Source: Rhodospirillales bacterium
GTDB lineage: Bacteria > Pseudomonadota > Alphaproteobacteria > Micavibrionales > Micavibrionaceae
Direction of reading: 5' to 3'
DNA length: 64,000 nt
NCBI GenBank assembly: GCA_023898785.1
Contig: CP060239.1
Coordinates: forward strand, 310,001 to 374,000
Made by a program: the position numbers and the translations under genes. The notes beneath the pieces are model-generated. The model was given only the letters and a program-made list of their open reading frames with translations. It did no database searches and was not told the DNA's origin. Position 1 is the first letter of the stretch, and each line of letters opens with the position of its first letter. Positions 15,207 through 24,133 of the stretch are shown piece by piece.

Positions 15207-16010
15207 ATGCCTATTACGGTTTCTGAATTTAACGATATTGAGCGCAAGGTGATTACGCTGATGGGAATGTCCGGCGTTGGGAAGACATATCTTTCGAGTA
15301 TGCTGGCGAGGCAGGGCTGGTATCATTATTCGTGTGATTATGAGATTGGAACGCGGTTTTTGGGCGATGAAATTGTGCAGACACTGGGCGTTGAAAATAC
15401 CATTACACGCGGTGATATTTCGCAGCTTTCAGATTATGTCGGACGGTTGGGGAACCCTGATAAAGGGGGAATGTCTCTGGAGGAGTTTCGGCGACGGCAG
15501 AATGCGTATTTTAATGCGGAGTGCGCGGCATTGGCAAGGTTGCCTGAGCGTGTGAGGTTGGCGCATGAGCAAGGTATTATGCATGTTGTGAATGATTCCA
15601 CAGGTTCTATGTGTGAGATTGATGACAAGATTTTGCTGGATATGGTCGATGAGAATTCATTGATTGTTTATATCAAGGCTAGCCCTGAAGAAGAAAAGGT
15701 GGTTTTAGAGCGTGCAAAAGCTTATCCCAAGCCGTTGTTTTATTCGCCGGAGCGGTTTGATCGCTGGTTAAGTAAGTATGAGCAAGAGGAAGGCGTTGAA
15801 GTGGTAGAGGATATTGATCCTGATAACTTTTCGCGCTGGGCGTTTCCGCGGCTTTTTGAAAACCGTTTGCCGAAATATCAGTTTATTGCAGATAAATACG
15901 GGGTGACGATTCCTTCGGAGGCGTTTCGCGGTGTGGAGAGTGAGGCGGCGTTTTTGGACGTGATTGTTGAAGGGTTGCATAAGCAAGAGGCTATGAAGCG
16001 GCGCGCATGA
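15207..16010 (+). CDS. P-loop ATPase of unknown function
   Basis: A 267-residue protein with a Walker A motif GMSGVGKT at about residues 20-27, then Cys-Asp in YSCDYEIG. A later VVNDSTGSMCEID segment and LIVYIKASPEEE give a nucleoside-kinase-like fold. No membrane segment. It sits 18 bases after ispH and overlaps rnhA by four bases, so the three are probably cotranscribed. As I recall, many alphaproteobacteria have homoserine kinase thrB between ispH and rnhA; this protein is not ThrB-like. Its target is unknown. Confidence 0.75.
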   Translation: MPITVSEFNDIERKVITLMGMSGVGKTYLSSMLARQGWYHYSCDYEIGTRFLGDEIVQTLGVENTITRGDISQLSDYVGRLGNPDKGGMSLEEFRRRQNAYFNAECAALARLPERVRLAHEQGIMHVVNDSTGSMCEIDDKILLDMVDENSLIVYIKASPEEEKVVLERAKAYPKPLFYSPERFDRWLSKYEQEEGVEVVEDIDPDNFSRWAFPRLFENRLPKYQFIADKYGVTIPSEAFRGVESEAAFLDVIVEGLHKQEAMKRRA

Positions 16011-16438
16011 GCAAGGTTGTTGAAATCTATACTGATGGAGCGTGTTCCGGCAATCCTGGTCCTGGGGGCTGGGGGGCGGTGATGCGCTGGAACGGACATG
16101 AGAAGGAATTGTGCGGGGGCGAAGCGGAGACGACGAATAACCGTATGGAAATGATGGCGGTGATTCAGGCTTTGAAAGCGATTAAGGGGCATCCGAAGAT
16201 TGAGATTTATACCGACAGCAAATATGTGATGCAGGGGATTACCGAATGGCTGGATGGGTGGAAGGCCAGAGGATGGAAAACAGCGGGAAAGAAGCCGGTC
16301 AAGAATGTTGATTTATGGCAGCGGATGGACGAACTGGTTTCCCGGCATGATGTTACGTTTCACTGGGTGAAGGGGCATGACGGGCATCCGGAGAATGAGC
16401 GGGCAGATTCGCTGGCAGTTGCGGGGATACCGCAATGA
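16007..16438 (+). CDS. rnhA: Ribonuclease HI
   Basis: It degrades the RNA strand of RNA-DNA hybrids. The first catalytic Asp is in IYTDGACSGNPGPGGWG, the Glu in TTNNRMEMMAVI, the next Asp in IYTDSKYVMQGI, and the last Asp in NERADSLA, after the HGHPEN-like loop KGHDGHPEN. The 143-residue length is standard. Its ATG overlaps the ATPase stop (ATGA), indicating translational coupling. A long repeat-containing gap follows. Confidence 0.97.
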   Translation: MSKVVEIYTDGACSGNPGPGGWGAVMRWNGHEKELCGGEAETTNNRMEMMAVIQALKAIKGHPKIEIYTDSKYVMQGITEWLDGWKARGWKTAGKKPVKNVDLWQRMDELVSRHDVTFHWVKGHDGHPENERADSLAVAGIPQ

Positions 16439-16961
16439 CCAACTTCAATCTCTTTCAGGTTTAATTCCTCGCCGCTTACGGCGTAATCGTCATCGCGAGC
16501 GAAGCGATCCAGTGCCACAAGGATAAATTCTGGATTGCTTCACCACCTTTGGCGGTTCGCAATGACGTGGTACCTCGCCCCTTGGGGCGGGGGTGTTCAT
16601 TTGCAGGTATTTGCTTTCTTTTTAGGCTTGTTCACTTGGCTTTGTGCGGGTTTGGGGCGTTTTAGCTGTGTATTAATGAAGTGTTAAGATTCATCGGCAG
16701 ATGATGGTTGCAGAGCCATTTAAGCCATAGCCGGGAAGGTTTAATGTTGATCCAATCACTCCATAATGTGGGTTAAAATAATTAATTTGCTATAAATATT
16801 AATAAAATTTTACATAAATTCAGTTTAATATATTAGAAGGGAAGGGGATATATTATTACGTTTTTAGGAAAAGCAAAATAATAACAATGTTTTATATATC
16901 CTTTCATATGTTAAGGCGTTTGTTTTATATGCATAGTAAATAAGCTGGGTTAGTGATTTTT
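16439..16961. other. Long intergenic region
   Basis: No convincing gene is seen in this stretch of about 520 bases. It holds a family 1 repeat (16489-16567), then a GC-rich palindrome CGCCCCTTGGGGCG at 16576-16589 that could be part of a terminator but has no T-run. From about 16770 on it becomes very AT-rich, which fits a promoter region for the subtilase-like gene. Confidence 0.5.
16489..16567. repeat. Family 1 repeat, diverged copy
   Basis: 'gtcatcgcgagcgaagcgatcc' and 'ctggattgcttc' with 'ggttcgcaatgacg' match the family consensus with several changes. It lies 50 bases after rnhA. Confidence 0.75.
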
Positions 16962-18659
16962 ATGATTATTGAAGAACAAAGTATCGAAGAAACTGATAAC
17001 GCACATGATAAAGAGGTTTCTACTGAACAAACTGCTGTGATTGATAATACCAGTTCTCAAGATGCGGCAATGTCCGAGAACAATAGCGTTGTCAATAATA
17101 TTAAAAATTTTAGCAACCTGGATTTCATAAAAGCTGCGGGCACAGATCAGGAAAATGGCGATGGTTTCGATAGACCTTCGTCTATAGAACTTAATAGTTT
17201 TGGTTCTACTTATCTGGGCACACAGACAGTTTATGAAAATTTTGTATCGCTGGGGCAAATTTTCAAAACCATTCCTCTCAATTTAAGAGCACAGCCTGCG
17301 ACACAACTGCGGCTTTCGAGCTACAACAGCATTCTGAAAAACCTGAAAGAGGTAGATGTTTTCGAACAGCCATATCAAGATGGAAAAATATCAAGCCAGC
17401 GCCCCGACACTTTTGAAAACGACCTATACCAATCGTCGAACACAATTGGCAATGTTATAGGACTGACAAACATCTCTCATAAAGAAAGTGACGGAACCAA
17501 CACATCAGAAAACCCGACTGATACCGGACCTGCACAAGTTATCATAGGCATTATTGATCAGGGCGCGTATGCCAGCCAATTTTCTAACAATGATTATTTG
17601 TATATCAATGAAGGGGAAACACCGGGCGACGGTATTGACAATGACAATAACGGCTATATTGATGATTATACTGGCTATAGCTTGGTAAACAATAGCACAA
17701 CGGATACCGAGCATGCGGGTCCTGAGAATAATGGCTGGATTCCCTATCCTGTAATGACGCATGGTGTAGGCATGACGAATAACGTGATTGATCAGTTGAA
17801 TGCGGCGGAAACGATTACAGGAACGGCGCCAGACGCTAAAATCATGACTCTTAAATTTACAGAAACAAATTTGGGTTCATATTTTGGTGTAACGCGGGCT
17901 ATAGAAGCCGGGCTGGAAAACGGTGCTCGTATCTTCAGCTTGAGCTTCAGTGTTGATTCAGAGTCTTATTTTAATCTGTGGTCGGACATGCTCGCACCTC
18001 ATGATGCCGTTCTTGTCACGTATGCGGGTTCTTCCGGTGTTGATTCCGGAGAGCCGGAATCCGGGGAAATGCATGCAGATAATATCATAAAGGTTACCCG
18101 CATTCAGAGCGATGGGAGTAACTTCTTTTCTGGAGACGGTATCGAATTCGTCGAGGAGAGCGGCGCGCATTCCTCCTCTATCTCGATAGTTGCCGGCAAG
18201 GTCGCCGCTATATGGGCGCAGGACCCGGATATGAGCCTCACCGATGTTCGCTTTGCGCTTGAAAAATCAGCCTCTCAGGATGTGCCGATTCTGGTTAATA
18301 ACGGCGCAGATACGGCCACGCAGTATGGCATAATCGATCTTGCGACGGCCATTGATATCGTGCAGAACGGAAAGATAACCCTCATTGATGGCAATTCCTT
18401 CACAAACCCTGAGCAGATTATCGGTTTTAATGAAGTCATGGATCGGATAGACATTTCAGATGTCCTTGACGGCTATGATCTGGTTGACGATGCAATTGCA
18501 GACTTTCTGCAAATTACTGATAATGGCATGGATTCAACGGTCTATGTTGATGCTGATGGCGGTGGTGATAATTTCCAGGCGGTCGCGCTTATCTTGGGCG
18601 TCACAGGTCTGACTGACGAGCAAGCTCTTGAAGCTTCAGGTAATATTATTACGGTTTAG
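16962..18659 (+). CDS. Subtilase (S8)-like protein with a type I secretion-like C terminus
   Basis: A 565-residue acidic protein without signal peptide. Subtilase landmarks are in order: Asp199 in IIGIIDQGAY, a calcium-loop-like stretch GDGIDNDNNGYIDDYTGY, His267 in THGVGMTNN, GTAPDAKIM, and Ser406 in HSSSISIVAGKVA. The oxyanion Asn is replaced: family AAGNSG reads YAGSSG here (Ser357), so activity is doubtful. The last 100 residues (DISDVLDGYD, then TVYVDADGGGDNFQAVA) look like the target domain of type I secreted proteins. No transporter genes are nearby. The first 190 residues are polar and low in complexity. Confidence 0.75.
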   Translation: MIIEEQSIEETDNAHDKEVSTEQTAVIDNTSSQDAAMSENNSVVNNIKNFSNLDFIKAAGTDQENGDGFDRPSSIELNSFGSTYLGTQTVYENFVSLGQIFKTIPLNLRAQPATQLRLSSYNSILKNLKEVDVFEQPYQDGKISSQRPDTFENDLYQSSNTIGNVIGLTNISHKESDGTNTSENPTDTGPAQVIIGIIDQGAYASQFSNNDYLYINEGETPGDGIDNDNNGYIDDYTGYSLVNNSTTDTEHAGPENNGWIPYPVMTHGVGMTNNVIDQLNAAETITGTAPDAKIMTLKFTETNLGSYFGVTRAIEAGLENGARIFSLSFSVDSESYFNLWSDMLAPHDAVLVTYAGSSGVDSGEPESGEMHADNIIKVTRIQSDGSNFFSGDGIEFVEESGAHSSSISIVAGKVAAIWAQDPDMSLTDVRFALEKSASQDVPILVNNGADTATQYGIIDLATAIDIVQNGKITLIDGNSFTNPEQIIGFNEVMDRIDISDVLDGYDLVDDAIADFLQITDNGMDSTVYVDADGGGDNFQAVALILGVTGLTDEQALEASGNIITV

Positions 18660-18675
18660 GATTCAGATTCACAGA

Positions 18676-20751
18676 TTAATCGTTATAGCGGAGGGATTCT
18701 TTGAGTGAGCGTTTTCTGCCTTCGCCGGTGGCTGGCTGGATATTTCCCAAAGTTTGCATGTGGAGTTCTTTGTCTCTTTCCGAGCGAAAGAAGAGGCTGC
18801 CAAGGAGTTCTTCGAAGCCGGAAGCCGGGGCGAAGTCGCTCTGGTTCATTTGCGGGTATTGACCGGCGGCGCGGCGCATGACGCTGGCCCAGATTTGTGC
18901 CGGGAAGCTGCCGCCTGTGACGTGTTTCATGGGGGAGTTATCATCGTTGCCAAGCCAGACGACGCCGACGAGTTCGCGTGTGAAGCCCATGAACAGGGCA
19001 TCGCGGCTATCGTTGCTGGTGCCGGTTTTTCCAGCAGCAGGAAGGCCGATTTGGGCGGCGCGGCCTGTGCCGTATTCCATGACGCTGTTCATCATAGAGG
19101 TGAGGTTCTGGATGTTATGGGCGGCGAATACGCGTTTCATTGTGCGATGGGGCGGGCGTTGATAATAAAGCTCGCCGGTGTCTTTGGATATGATTTTTGT
19201 GATGCCGAAGGGTTCAACTGCGTAGCCTCCATTGGCAATGGTGGAGTATGCGGTGGCCATTTCCAGTAGTGTAATGCCGCTGGAACCGAGGGCCAGAGAA
19301 AGGTCCGGTTCAAGTTCTGAGGTTATTCCCATGCGCTGCGCGGTGTAGATGACGGCTTCAGGGCCGGTTTCCTTCATGAGTTGGTAGGACACGGTGTTCA
19401 GGGAGTAAGTCAGGGCTTCTTCAAGCGTAACTTCGCCGTAATATTTGTTGCCGAAATTCTTCGGGCGGTAGCGTCCACTGGTGATGGGTTTATCCATGAT
19501 CAGACTTTGCGGGTCCCAGCCTTGTTCGAGGGCGGTGAGGTAGACTAGCGGTTTAAACGAGGAGCCAGGCGGTCGCTTGGCTTGTGTGGCGCGGTTGAAC
19601 TGGCTTGATGAGTAATTGCGTCCGCCGATGAGGGCGACAACGGCGCCATTGGGGCGCATGACGATCATGGCGCCTTGGGAAATAGAGCGCTCGCTTCCAT
19701 TTTTTTCTATGGTTGTGGAGACGGCGTCTTGTACGTATTTCTGGATTTCAGGGTTTAGTGTGGTTTCGATGATCAAATCTTCGCTCGGTGTGCCGATGAG
19801 CTCGTCGAGTGAATCGACGATCCAGTCTGTGTAGTAGCGGTCGGCCAAAGCGTCTGTGGGTTTTTGTGTCGGTTTGGGAGGGATGGACTTATCGCCTTTG
19901 GCTTGTGTTTGTGTGATGTAGCCCGCGTCGACCATAGCATTTAGAACAACTTCGGTGCGTTGTTTGGAAAGGCTGGGGTTGCGCAAGGGGGAGTAGCGTG
20001 ACGGCGCCTTGAGCAGGCCGGCCAGCGTTGCGCATTCACGCAAGGTAAGGTTTTTGACCGGGGCCTTGAAGTAGAGCCTGGCGGCGGCATCAACGCCGTA
20101 AACGCCGGAGCCGAGATATACGCGGTTAAGATAGGCGGAGAGAATTTCATCCTTGGTGAGTTCGTATTCCAGCCACAAGGCGAGCATGGCTTCCTGGATT
20201 TTGCGTTTATAGGTGCGTTCCTGGGAAAGAAAGAGGTTTTTGGCCAGTTGCTGAGTGATGGTTGAGCCGCCCTGGGCGACTCGGCCTTCTTTGATATTCA
20301 CAAACATTGCGCGGGCAAGGCCGAGCGGGTCGAGGCCGGGGTGGTGGTAAAAGCGGCGGTCTTCAATGGCGAGCACGGCCTGGACGAGATAGGGCGGGAT
20401 GTCTTCGACGGTGACTTTGTTGCCGACAATTTCGCCATAGCGCGCAACGGTGGAGCCGTCTATGGCTTTGACGATGATGGCGCGTTTGCGTTCAAAGCTG
20501 GCGTCTTCGGTGATGGCGGGGAGTTCCTGGGCATAATATGCGAACAGTCCGGCCAGTGCGATTCCCGCCCACATTCCGATTACGAAGAGCCATTTGGCAG
20601 CAAAACGCAGGCGTGAGGTTTTTTGCGCTTTTGTTTTGCGCGCGGGTTTACGCGTTGTTTTGCGCGTGGCTTTGCCTGTGCTTTTGCTAGCGGGCTTACG
20701 CGTTGTTTTGCCTGTGGTTTTGCGTTTTGACGGTGTCTTCTTTTTAGCCAT
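18676..20751 (-). CDS. mrcA: Penicillin-binding protein 1A, bifunctional
   Basis: It polymerises and crosslinks peptidoglycan at the inner membrane. Order: a Lys/Thr/Arg-rich tail of about 45 residues (TGKTTRKPASKSTGKATRK), a membrane anchor, then a GT51 domain with AIEDRRFYHHPG and GGSTITQQLAKNLFL. The transpeptidase domain has the SxxK serine in KRPPGSSFKPLVYL, SxN in YSLNT and KTGTSNDSRDAL. At 691 residues it is at the short end for class A PBPs. The basic tail is repetitive and probably cytoplasmic. Confidence 0.93.
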   Translation of the reverse strand: MAKKKTPSKRKTTGKTTRKPASKSTGKATRKTTRKPARKTKAQKTSRLRFAAKWLFVIGMWAGIALAGLFAYYAQELPAITEDASFERKRAIIVKAIDGSTVARYGEIVGNKVTVEDIPPYLVQAVLAIEDRRFYHHPGLDPLGLARAMFVNIKEGRVAQGGSTITQQLAKNLFLSQERTYKRKIQEAMLALWLEYELTKDEILSAYLNRVYLGSGVYGVDAAARLYFKAPVKNLTLRECATLAGLLKAPSRYSPLRNPSLSKQRTEVVLNAMVDAGYITQTQAKGDKSIPPKPTQKPTDALADRYYTDWIVDSLDELIGTPSEDLIIETTLNPEIQKYVQDAVSTTIEKNGSERSISQGAMIVMRPNGAVVALIGGRNYSSSQFNRATQAKRPPGSSFKPLVYLTALEQGWDPQSLIMDKPITSGRYRPKNFGNKYYGEVTLEEALTYSLNTVSYQLMKETGPEAVIYTAQRMGITSELEPDLSLALGSSGITLLEMATAYSTIANGGYAVEPFGITKIISKDTGELYYQRPPHRTMKRVFAAHNIQNLTSMMNSVMEYGTGRAAQIGLPAAGKTGTSNDSRDALFMGFTRELVGVVWLGNDDNSPMKHVTGGSFPAQIWASVMRRAAGQYPQMNQSDFAPASGFEELLGSLFFRSERDKELHMQTLGNIQPATGEGRKRSLKESLRYND

Positions 20752-20865
20752 ATGCCTTTATACGGATATGAAAAAAACATGCAAGTTTTGTATTACCGGA
20801 TCTCTGCTGTTTAAGCGTTCGTCTTCGCTATGCTTCAGCGAGACGCCGCAGGGATGACCTGAAGG

Positions 20866-21399
20866 TCAATTGCAATTCAGCCAGTAGCGGAGTCGGGACG
20901 GGAATTTATCGGTTTCGGGGGTTTCGTCTTCGAATTCACCGCCGCAGAATTCAACAATGCGGATACCTTCCTTGTTTCTCGGGTTGAGTGTGATTAAAGC
21001 CCGGTCGATGCCAAGGTAGCTTACGTAAGGCATGCCTTTGTGCAGGATTTTTTTGCCGAAACCTTTGCCGCGCATTGAGGGGCGAATGACAAAATTGATA
21101 TGTCCGCCCCATTTTTCCAAATGCCAGTTGAGGCGTTGGCGGATATTGAAGGTGCCGATATATTTGTCTTCTTTGACTAGCCAGAGGATTGTTTCGGGGA
21201 CGGGTTCGGCCCAGTCAGAAAAAGTTTTGTGGAGGTGGCGGCTGCCTTCATTAAGGTCGTCCACAAAGGTTTCGAAGTCTTTTTCAAGCTCTGCATGGTC
21301 GAGGAACTGGTAGCGGCCTTCGGCGTGGAATTCGTCTAAAGCTTCGAGGAAGCTTTCTTTATATTCAACGGCTGGTTTTACAAGTTTGGATGCGGACAT
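20866..21399 (-). CDS. GNAT-family N-acetyltransferase
   Basis: A 177-residue protein with the GNAT acetyl-CoA loop in VIRPSMRGKGFGKKILHKG, the RxxGxG/A signature. The preceding strand GTFNIRQRLNWHL and the following strand DRALITLNPRNKEGIRIVE fit the fold. The substrate is unknown. It stands alone between mrcA and the acyltransferase. Confidence 0.83.
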   Translation of the reverse strand: MSASKLVKPAVEYKESFLEALDEFHAEGRYQFLDHAELEKDFETFVDDLNEGSRHLHKTFSDWAEPVPETILWLVKEDKYIGTFNIRQRLNWHLEKWGGHINFVIRPSMRGKGFGKKILHKGMPYVSYLGIDRALITLNPRNKEGIRIVEFCGGEFEDETPETDKFPSRLRYWLNCN

Positions 21400-21471
21400 A
21401 AAATTTCAGGACTATTTTTAAAGATTATTGGGTTAACGTTATAAAATCGCTACACTTCATGTGTTGGGCTA

Positions 21472-22728
21472 TTGTTTTATTCATCAACGTTAAAGAGTGT
21501 ATTTGGGTCTGTGCTTTCTCACTTTTCAAATCGAATTGCTGTTTTGGATGGCCTGCGGGCCATGGCAATTGTTTTTGTTTTACTCCGTCACTCAGTCAGA
21601 CCCTTCTGGTCTGATTTAAGCACTCCTTATATACCAATTGGCGGGCTTGATCTAGGGGCGATTTTTATCAATGGCTGGGTGGGTGTGGATCTTTTTTTTG
21701 TGCTTAGCGGGTTTTTGATTAGTTCGCATTTGATCCGTTCATTTGAAAAGCGCCGGACGCTTTGGTCGGTGCTGTATAATTATGCGCCGCGCCGGTTCTT
21801 TCGGATTGCGCCGGTGTATTACCTTGTGCTGACGCTTGCGGTTTTCGGAGCGTTTCCCTATTTCCCTTATCCGGAGAGTTATGAGGGGATAGGCTGGCGT
21901 TATGCGTATCATCTTGTGTTTATGCAAGATTACTGGCCTTCGGATATTATTGCGGTTTTCTGGTCGCTTGCGATTGAGATCAAGTTTTACCTGCTGGCGC
22001 CGTTTTTGATTTGGGGGGTGTTGAAGCTCTCAGATGATCGGGCGCGCATTGCGGTTATAGGTTTGTTGATTTGTTCCCAGCCTTTGGCGCGGGGTTTGTT
22101 TGCGCCGGAGATTAGCGGATATGAAGAGTATTTTTTATCTATTCGTACGCGGTTTGATTGGTGTTTGGACGGGTTGTTGATGGGCATGCTGGCGGCATTC
22201 TTGTTGCATAGCGCAGCGGTGCGGGCAGTTTTATTAAAACCTGTTGTTTCGGGCGCGTTGTTTTTTTTTGGGGTGCTTTTGATTTTAGGGCTGAGTTTGC
22301 CCGGCCCACTGGTGGATCTGGATGTAAGCAGGTTTGATATTGTCTGGTTGGCCTTTTTGATCTCGGCTGGTTTTGCGGCCATGCTTTTGGGGTTGCTGGG
22401 TGAGTGCCCGGGGCATGGTTTATTTGAAAAGCGCGGTTTTAGTTTTATTGCGCTGATTTCTTATAGTTTATATCTGGTTCATTTACCGCTTCTTTATCTG
22501 GCTGAAGTGATGGCAGAGAGGGTTGTGGATTTTGCAGATATGAGTGAACGGATGGGATATGTGGTGTATTTACCGTTTTTTGTCGTGCTGTGTGTGTTTG
22601 TTTCGACGCTGCTTTATGTGTTTGTAGAGCGACCATTTATAGTTTGGTCAAAGAAGAAATACAGCCGCAAGGCCGAGGAAGGCGAAGAAGCCGACGACGT
22701 CGGTGACGGTGGTCAGAAAGACGGTTGA
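21472..22728 (+). CDS. Acyltransferase 3 family membrane protein (OafA/YrhL-like)
   Basis: A multi-pass protein of up to 418 residues that likely O-acylates a surface glycan. The family start RIAVLDGLRAMAIVFVLLRH is clear; the catalytic His is in LLRHSVRP. Further signature segments are GWVGVDLFFVLSGFLIS and FWSLAIEIKFYLL. About ten hydrophobic segments follow. The listed start is a TTG, and a GTG at 21511 is an alternative. Its last 81 bases run antisense into mgtE; the end KAEEGEEADDVGDGGQKDG is unlike the family and seems to be read-out of the mgtE antisense strand. Confidence 0.85.
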   Translation: MFYSSTLKSVFGSVLSHFSNRIAVLDGLRAMAIVFVLLRHSVRPFWSDLSTPYIPIGGLDLGAIFINGWVGVDLFFVLSGFLISSHLIRSFEKRRTLWSVLYNYAPRRFFRIAPVYYLVLTLAVFGAFPYFPYPESYEGIGWRYAYHLVFMQDYWPSDIIAVFWSLAIEIKFYLLAPFLIWGVLKLSDDRARIAVIGLLICSQPLARGLFAPEISGYEEYFLSIRTRFDWCLDGLLMGMLAAFLLHSAAVRAVLLKPVVSGALFFFGVLLILGLSLPGPLVDLDVSRFDIVWLAFLISAGFAAMLLGLLGECPGHGLFEKRGFSFIALISYSLYLVHLPLLYLAEVMAERVVDFADMSERMGYVVYLPFFVVLCVFVSTLLYVFVERPFIVWSKKKYSRKAEEGEEADDVGDGGQKDG

Positions 22729-24084
22729 TGCGACAGCCGGGTCTGCCCCGGAGCGATCCAGAAGGACGGGGATGGCTGCGCCGAAAATTCCGGCGACAAA
22801 CAGGTTGATGATCATGGCCATGGCGATGACGAGGCCGAGCATGGGGCTTGCAAACCAGGCGGCGGCGATTATGCCGGTGATAAATGCGAAGGCGAGGCCG
22901 TTGAGCGAGCCGACGATTGTTTCTTTCCAGATGATGCGCGCGGTGTTGGTTTCGGACAGTTCTTTGGTGGCCAAAGCGCGCACGGCGACGGTCAGGGCTT
23001 GCGTGCCTGCGTTTCCGCCCATGGACGCAACGATGGGCATGAGCACAGCGAGGGCGACGATTTCCTGAATTGTGGCATCAAAGAACGAAATTACGAGTGA
23101 AGCGAGAATGGCGGTGAGCAGGTTTATGAACAGCCAACGAAAGCGTGTGCCAGTGGTGGAAAGTACGGCGCGGTAAAGGTCGCCTTGATCGACCCCGGCG
23201 AGTTTGAGCAAGTCTTCCTGCGCTTCTTCGTCAATAACGTCGATGACGTCGTCAATGGTGATAACGCCGAGCAGACGGTTGTCGTTATCCACCACGGGTG
23301 CTGAGACAATGTTTTCGCGTCGGAAAAGGTGGGCGACTTCTTCCTGATCCATGTCGGCGGGAACGGGGTGGGTGTCTTCCATTGTCAGGTCTTCGATTTT
23401 GCCAGCACGGCGTGCCCGAATGAGTTTGTTTAGCGGGACATGGCCTTTGACGTGGTAGGCGGGGTCGATGACGAAAAGGTCGAAGAAGTCTTCGGGCAGG
23501 TCGGAGGCGGCGGCGCGCAGATAGTCTATGGTTTTGCCAACGGTCCAGAATTGCGGCACAGCGACGACTTCGCGTTGCATCAGGCGTCCGGCACTTTCTT
23601 CAGGGAAGGAGAGACCTTCTTCGAGGGCGACACGAGTTTTGGCCGAGAGTTTGCGGATGATTTCTTTTTGAAAATTCTCGTCGAATGTTTCAATAAGGTC
23701 GAGTGCGTCATCGCTTTCCAGAGCCGCAATAATCGCGGCGACTTGTGCGGCGGGCATTTGTTCTAGGGTGGTGCGGCGAAGCTCTGTATCCATTTCAGAA
23801 AAGACATCCGCCTCCAGCGTGTCGCCGTACATATGAATGATTTCATGACGGTCTTCGGGGGGCGCTTTGGCGAGAAGCTCGGCGGTATCGGCAGAGCTTA
23901 GTTCTTCCAGAACCGCGTGGATGGTATCGGAGTCTTCAGCGTGCAGGGCGTTTAGCGCGTGGCGGATTTCGTCGTCGCTGAGTGTAAAGCTGACGTCTTC
24001 GGTGGTTGTGTTTTCAGCCGTTTTGTCGTGTTCATCTTGCATGCGGGCTGGTCCTTGGTTGAGTAGATAAAGGCTCTCTAACAT
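22648..24084 (-). CDS. mgtE: Magnesium transporter MgtE
   Basis: A 478-residue Mg2+ channel of the inner membrane. The cytosolic MgtE N domain has the Asp-rich helical superhelix (ALESDDALDLIETFDE), followed by two CBS domains (RLMQREVVAVPQFWTV; SAPVVDNDNRLLGVITIDD). The membrane domain has five helices with the pore signature SMGGNAGTQALTV and, at the end, FLTTVTDVVGFFAFLG. The CBS module closes the channel when Mg2+ is high. It is 49 bases downstream of maeB, probably in the same transcript. An alternative start is the ATG at 24042. Confidence 0.95.
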   Translation of the reverse strand: MLESLYLLNQGPARMQDEHDKTAENTTTEDVSFTLSDDEIRHALNALHAEDSDTIHAVLEELSSADTAELLAKAPPEDRHEIIHMYGDTLEADVFSEMDTELRRTTLEQMPAAQVAAIIAALESDDALDLIETFDENFQKEIIRKLSAKTRVALEEGLSFPEESAGRLMQREVVAVPQFWTVGKTIDYLRAAASDLPEDFFDLFVIDPAYHVKGHVPLNKLIRARRAGKIEDLTMEDTHPVPADMDQEEVAHLFRRENIVSAPVVDNDNRLLGVITIDDVIDVIDEEAQEDLLKLAGVDQGDLYRAVLSTTGTRFRWLFINLLTAILASLVISFFDATIQEIVALAVLMPIVASMGGNAGTQALTVAVRALATKELSETNTARIIWKETIVGSLNGLAFAFITGIIAAAWFASPMLGLVIAMAMIINLFVAGIFGAAIPVLLDRSGADPAVASTVFLTTVTDVVGFFAFLGLAAVFLL

Positions 24085-24133
24085 CCCCGAAAAGGGGGTG
24101 TTAGATCAAGTGGATTTTATGCGCAGAGCCTTT

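Noticed and set aside
24083..24099. Terminator hairpin between maeB and mgtE
   Set aside because: CCCCCTTTTCGGGG can form a short stem, but there is no T-run and it touches the mgtE start.
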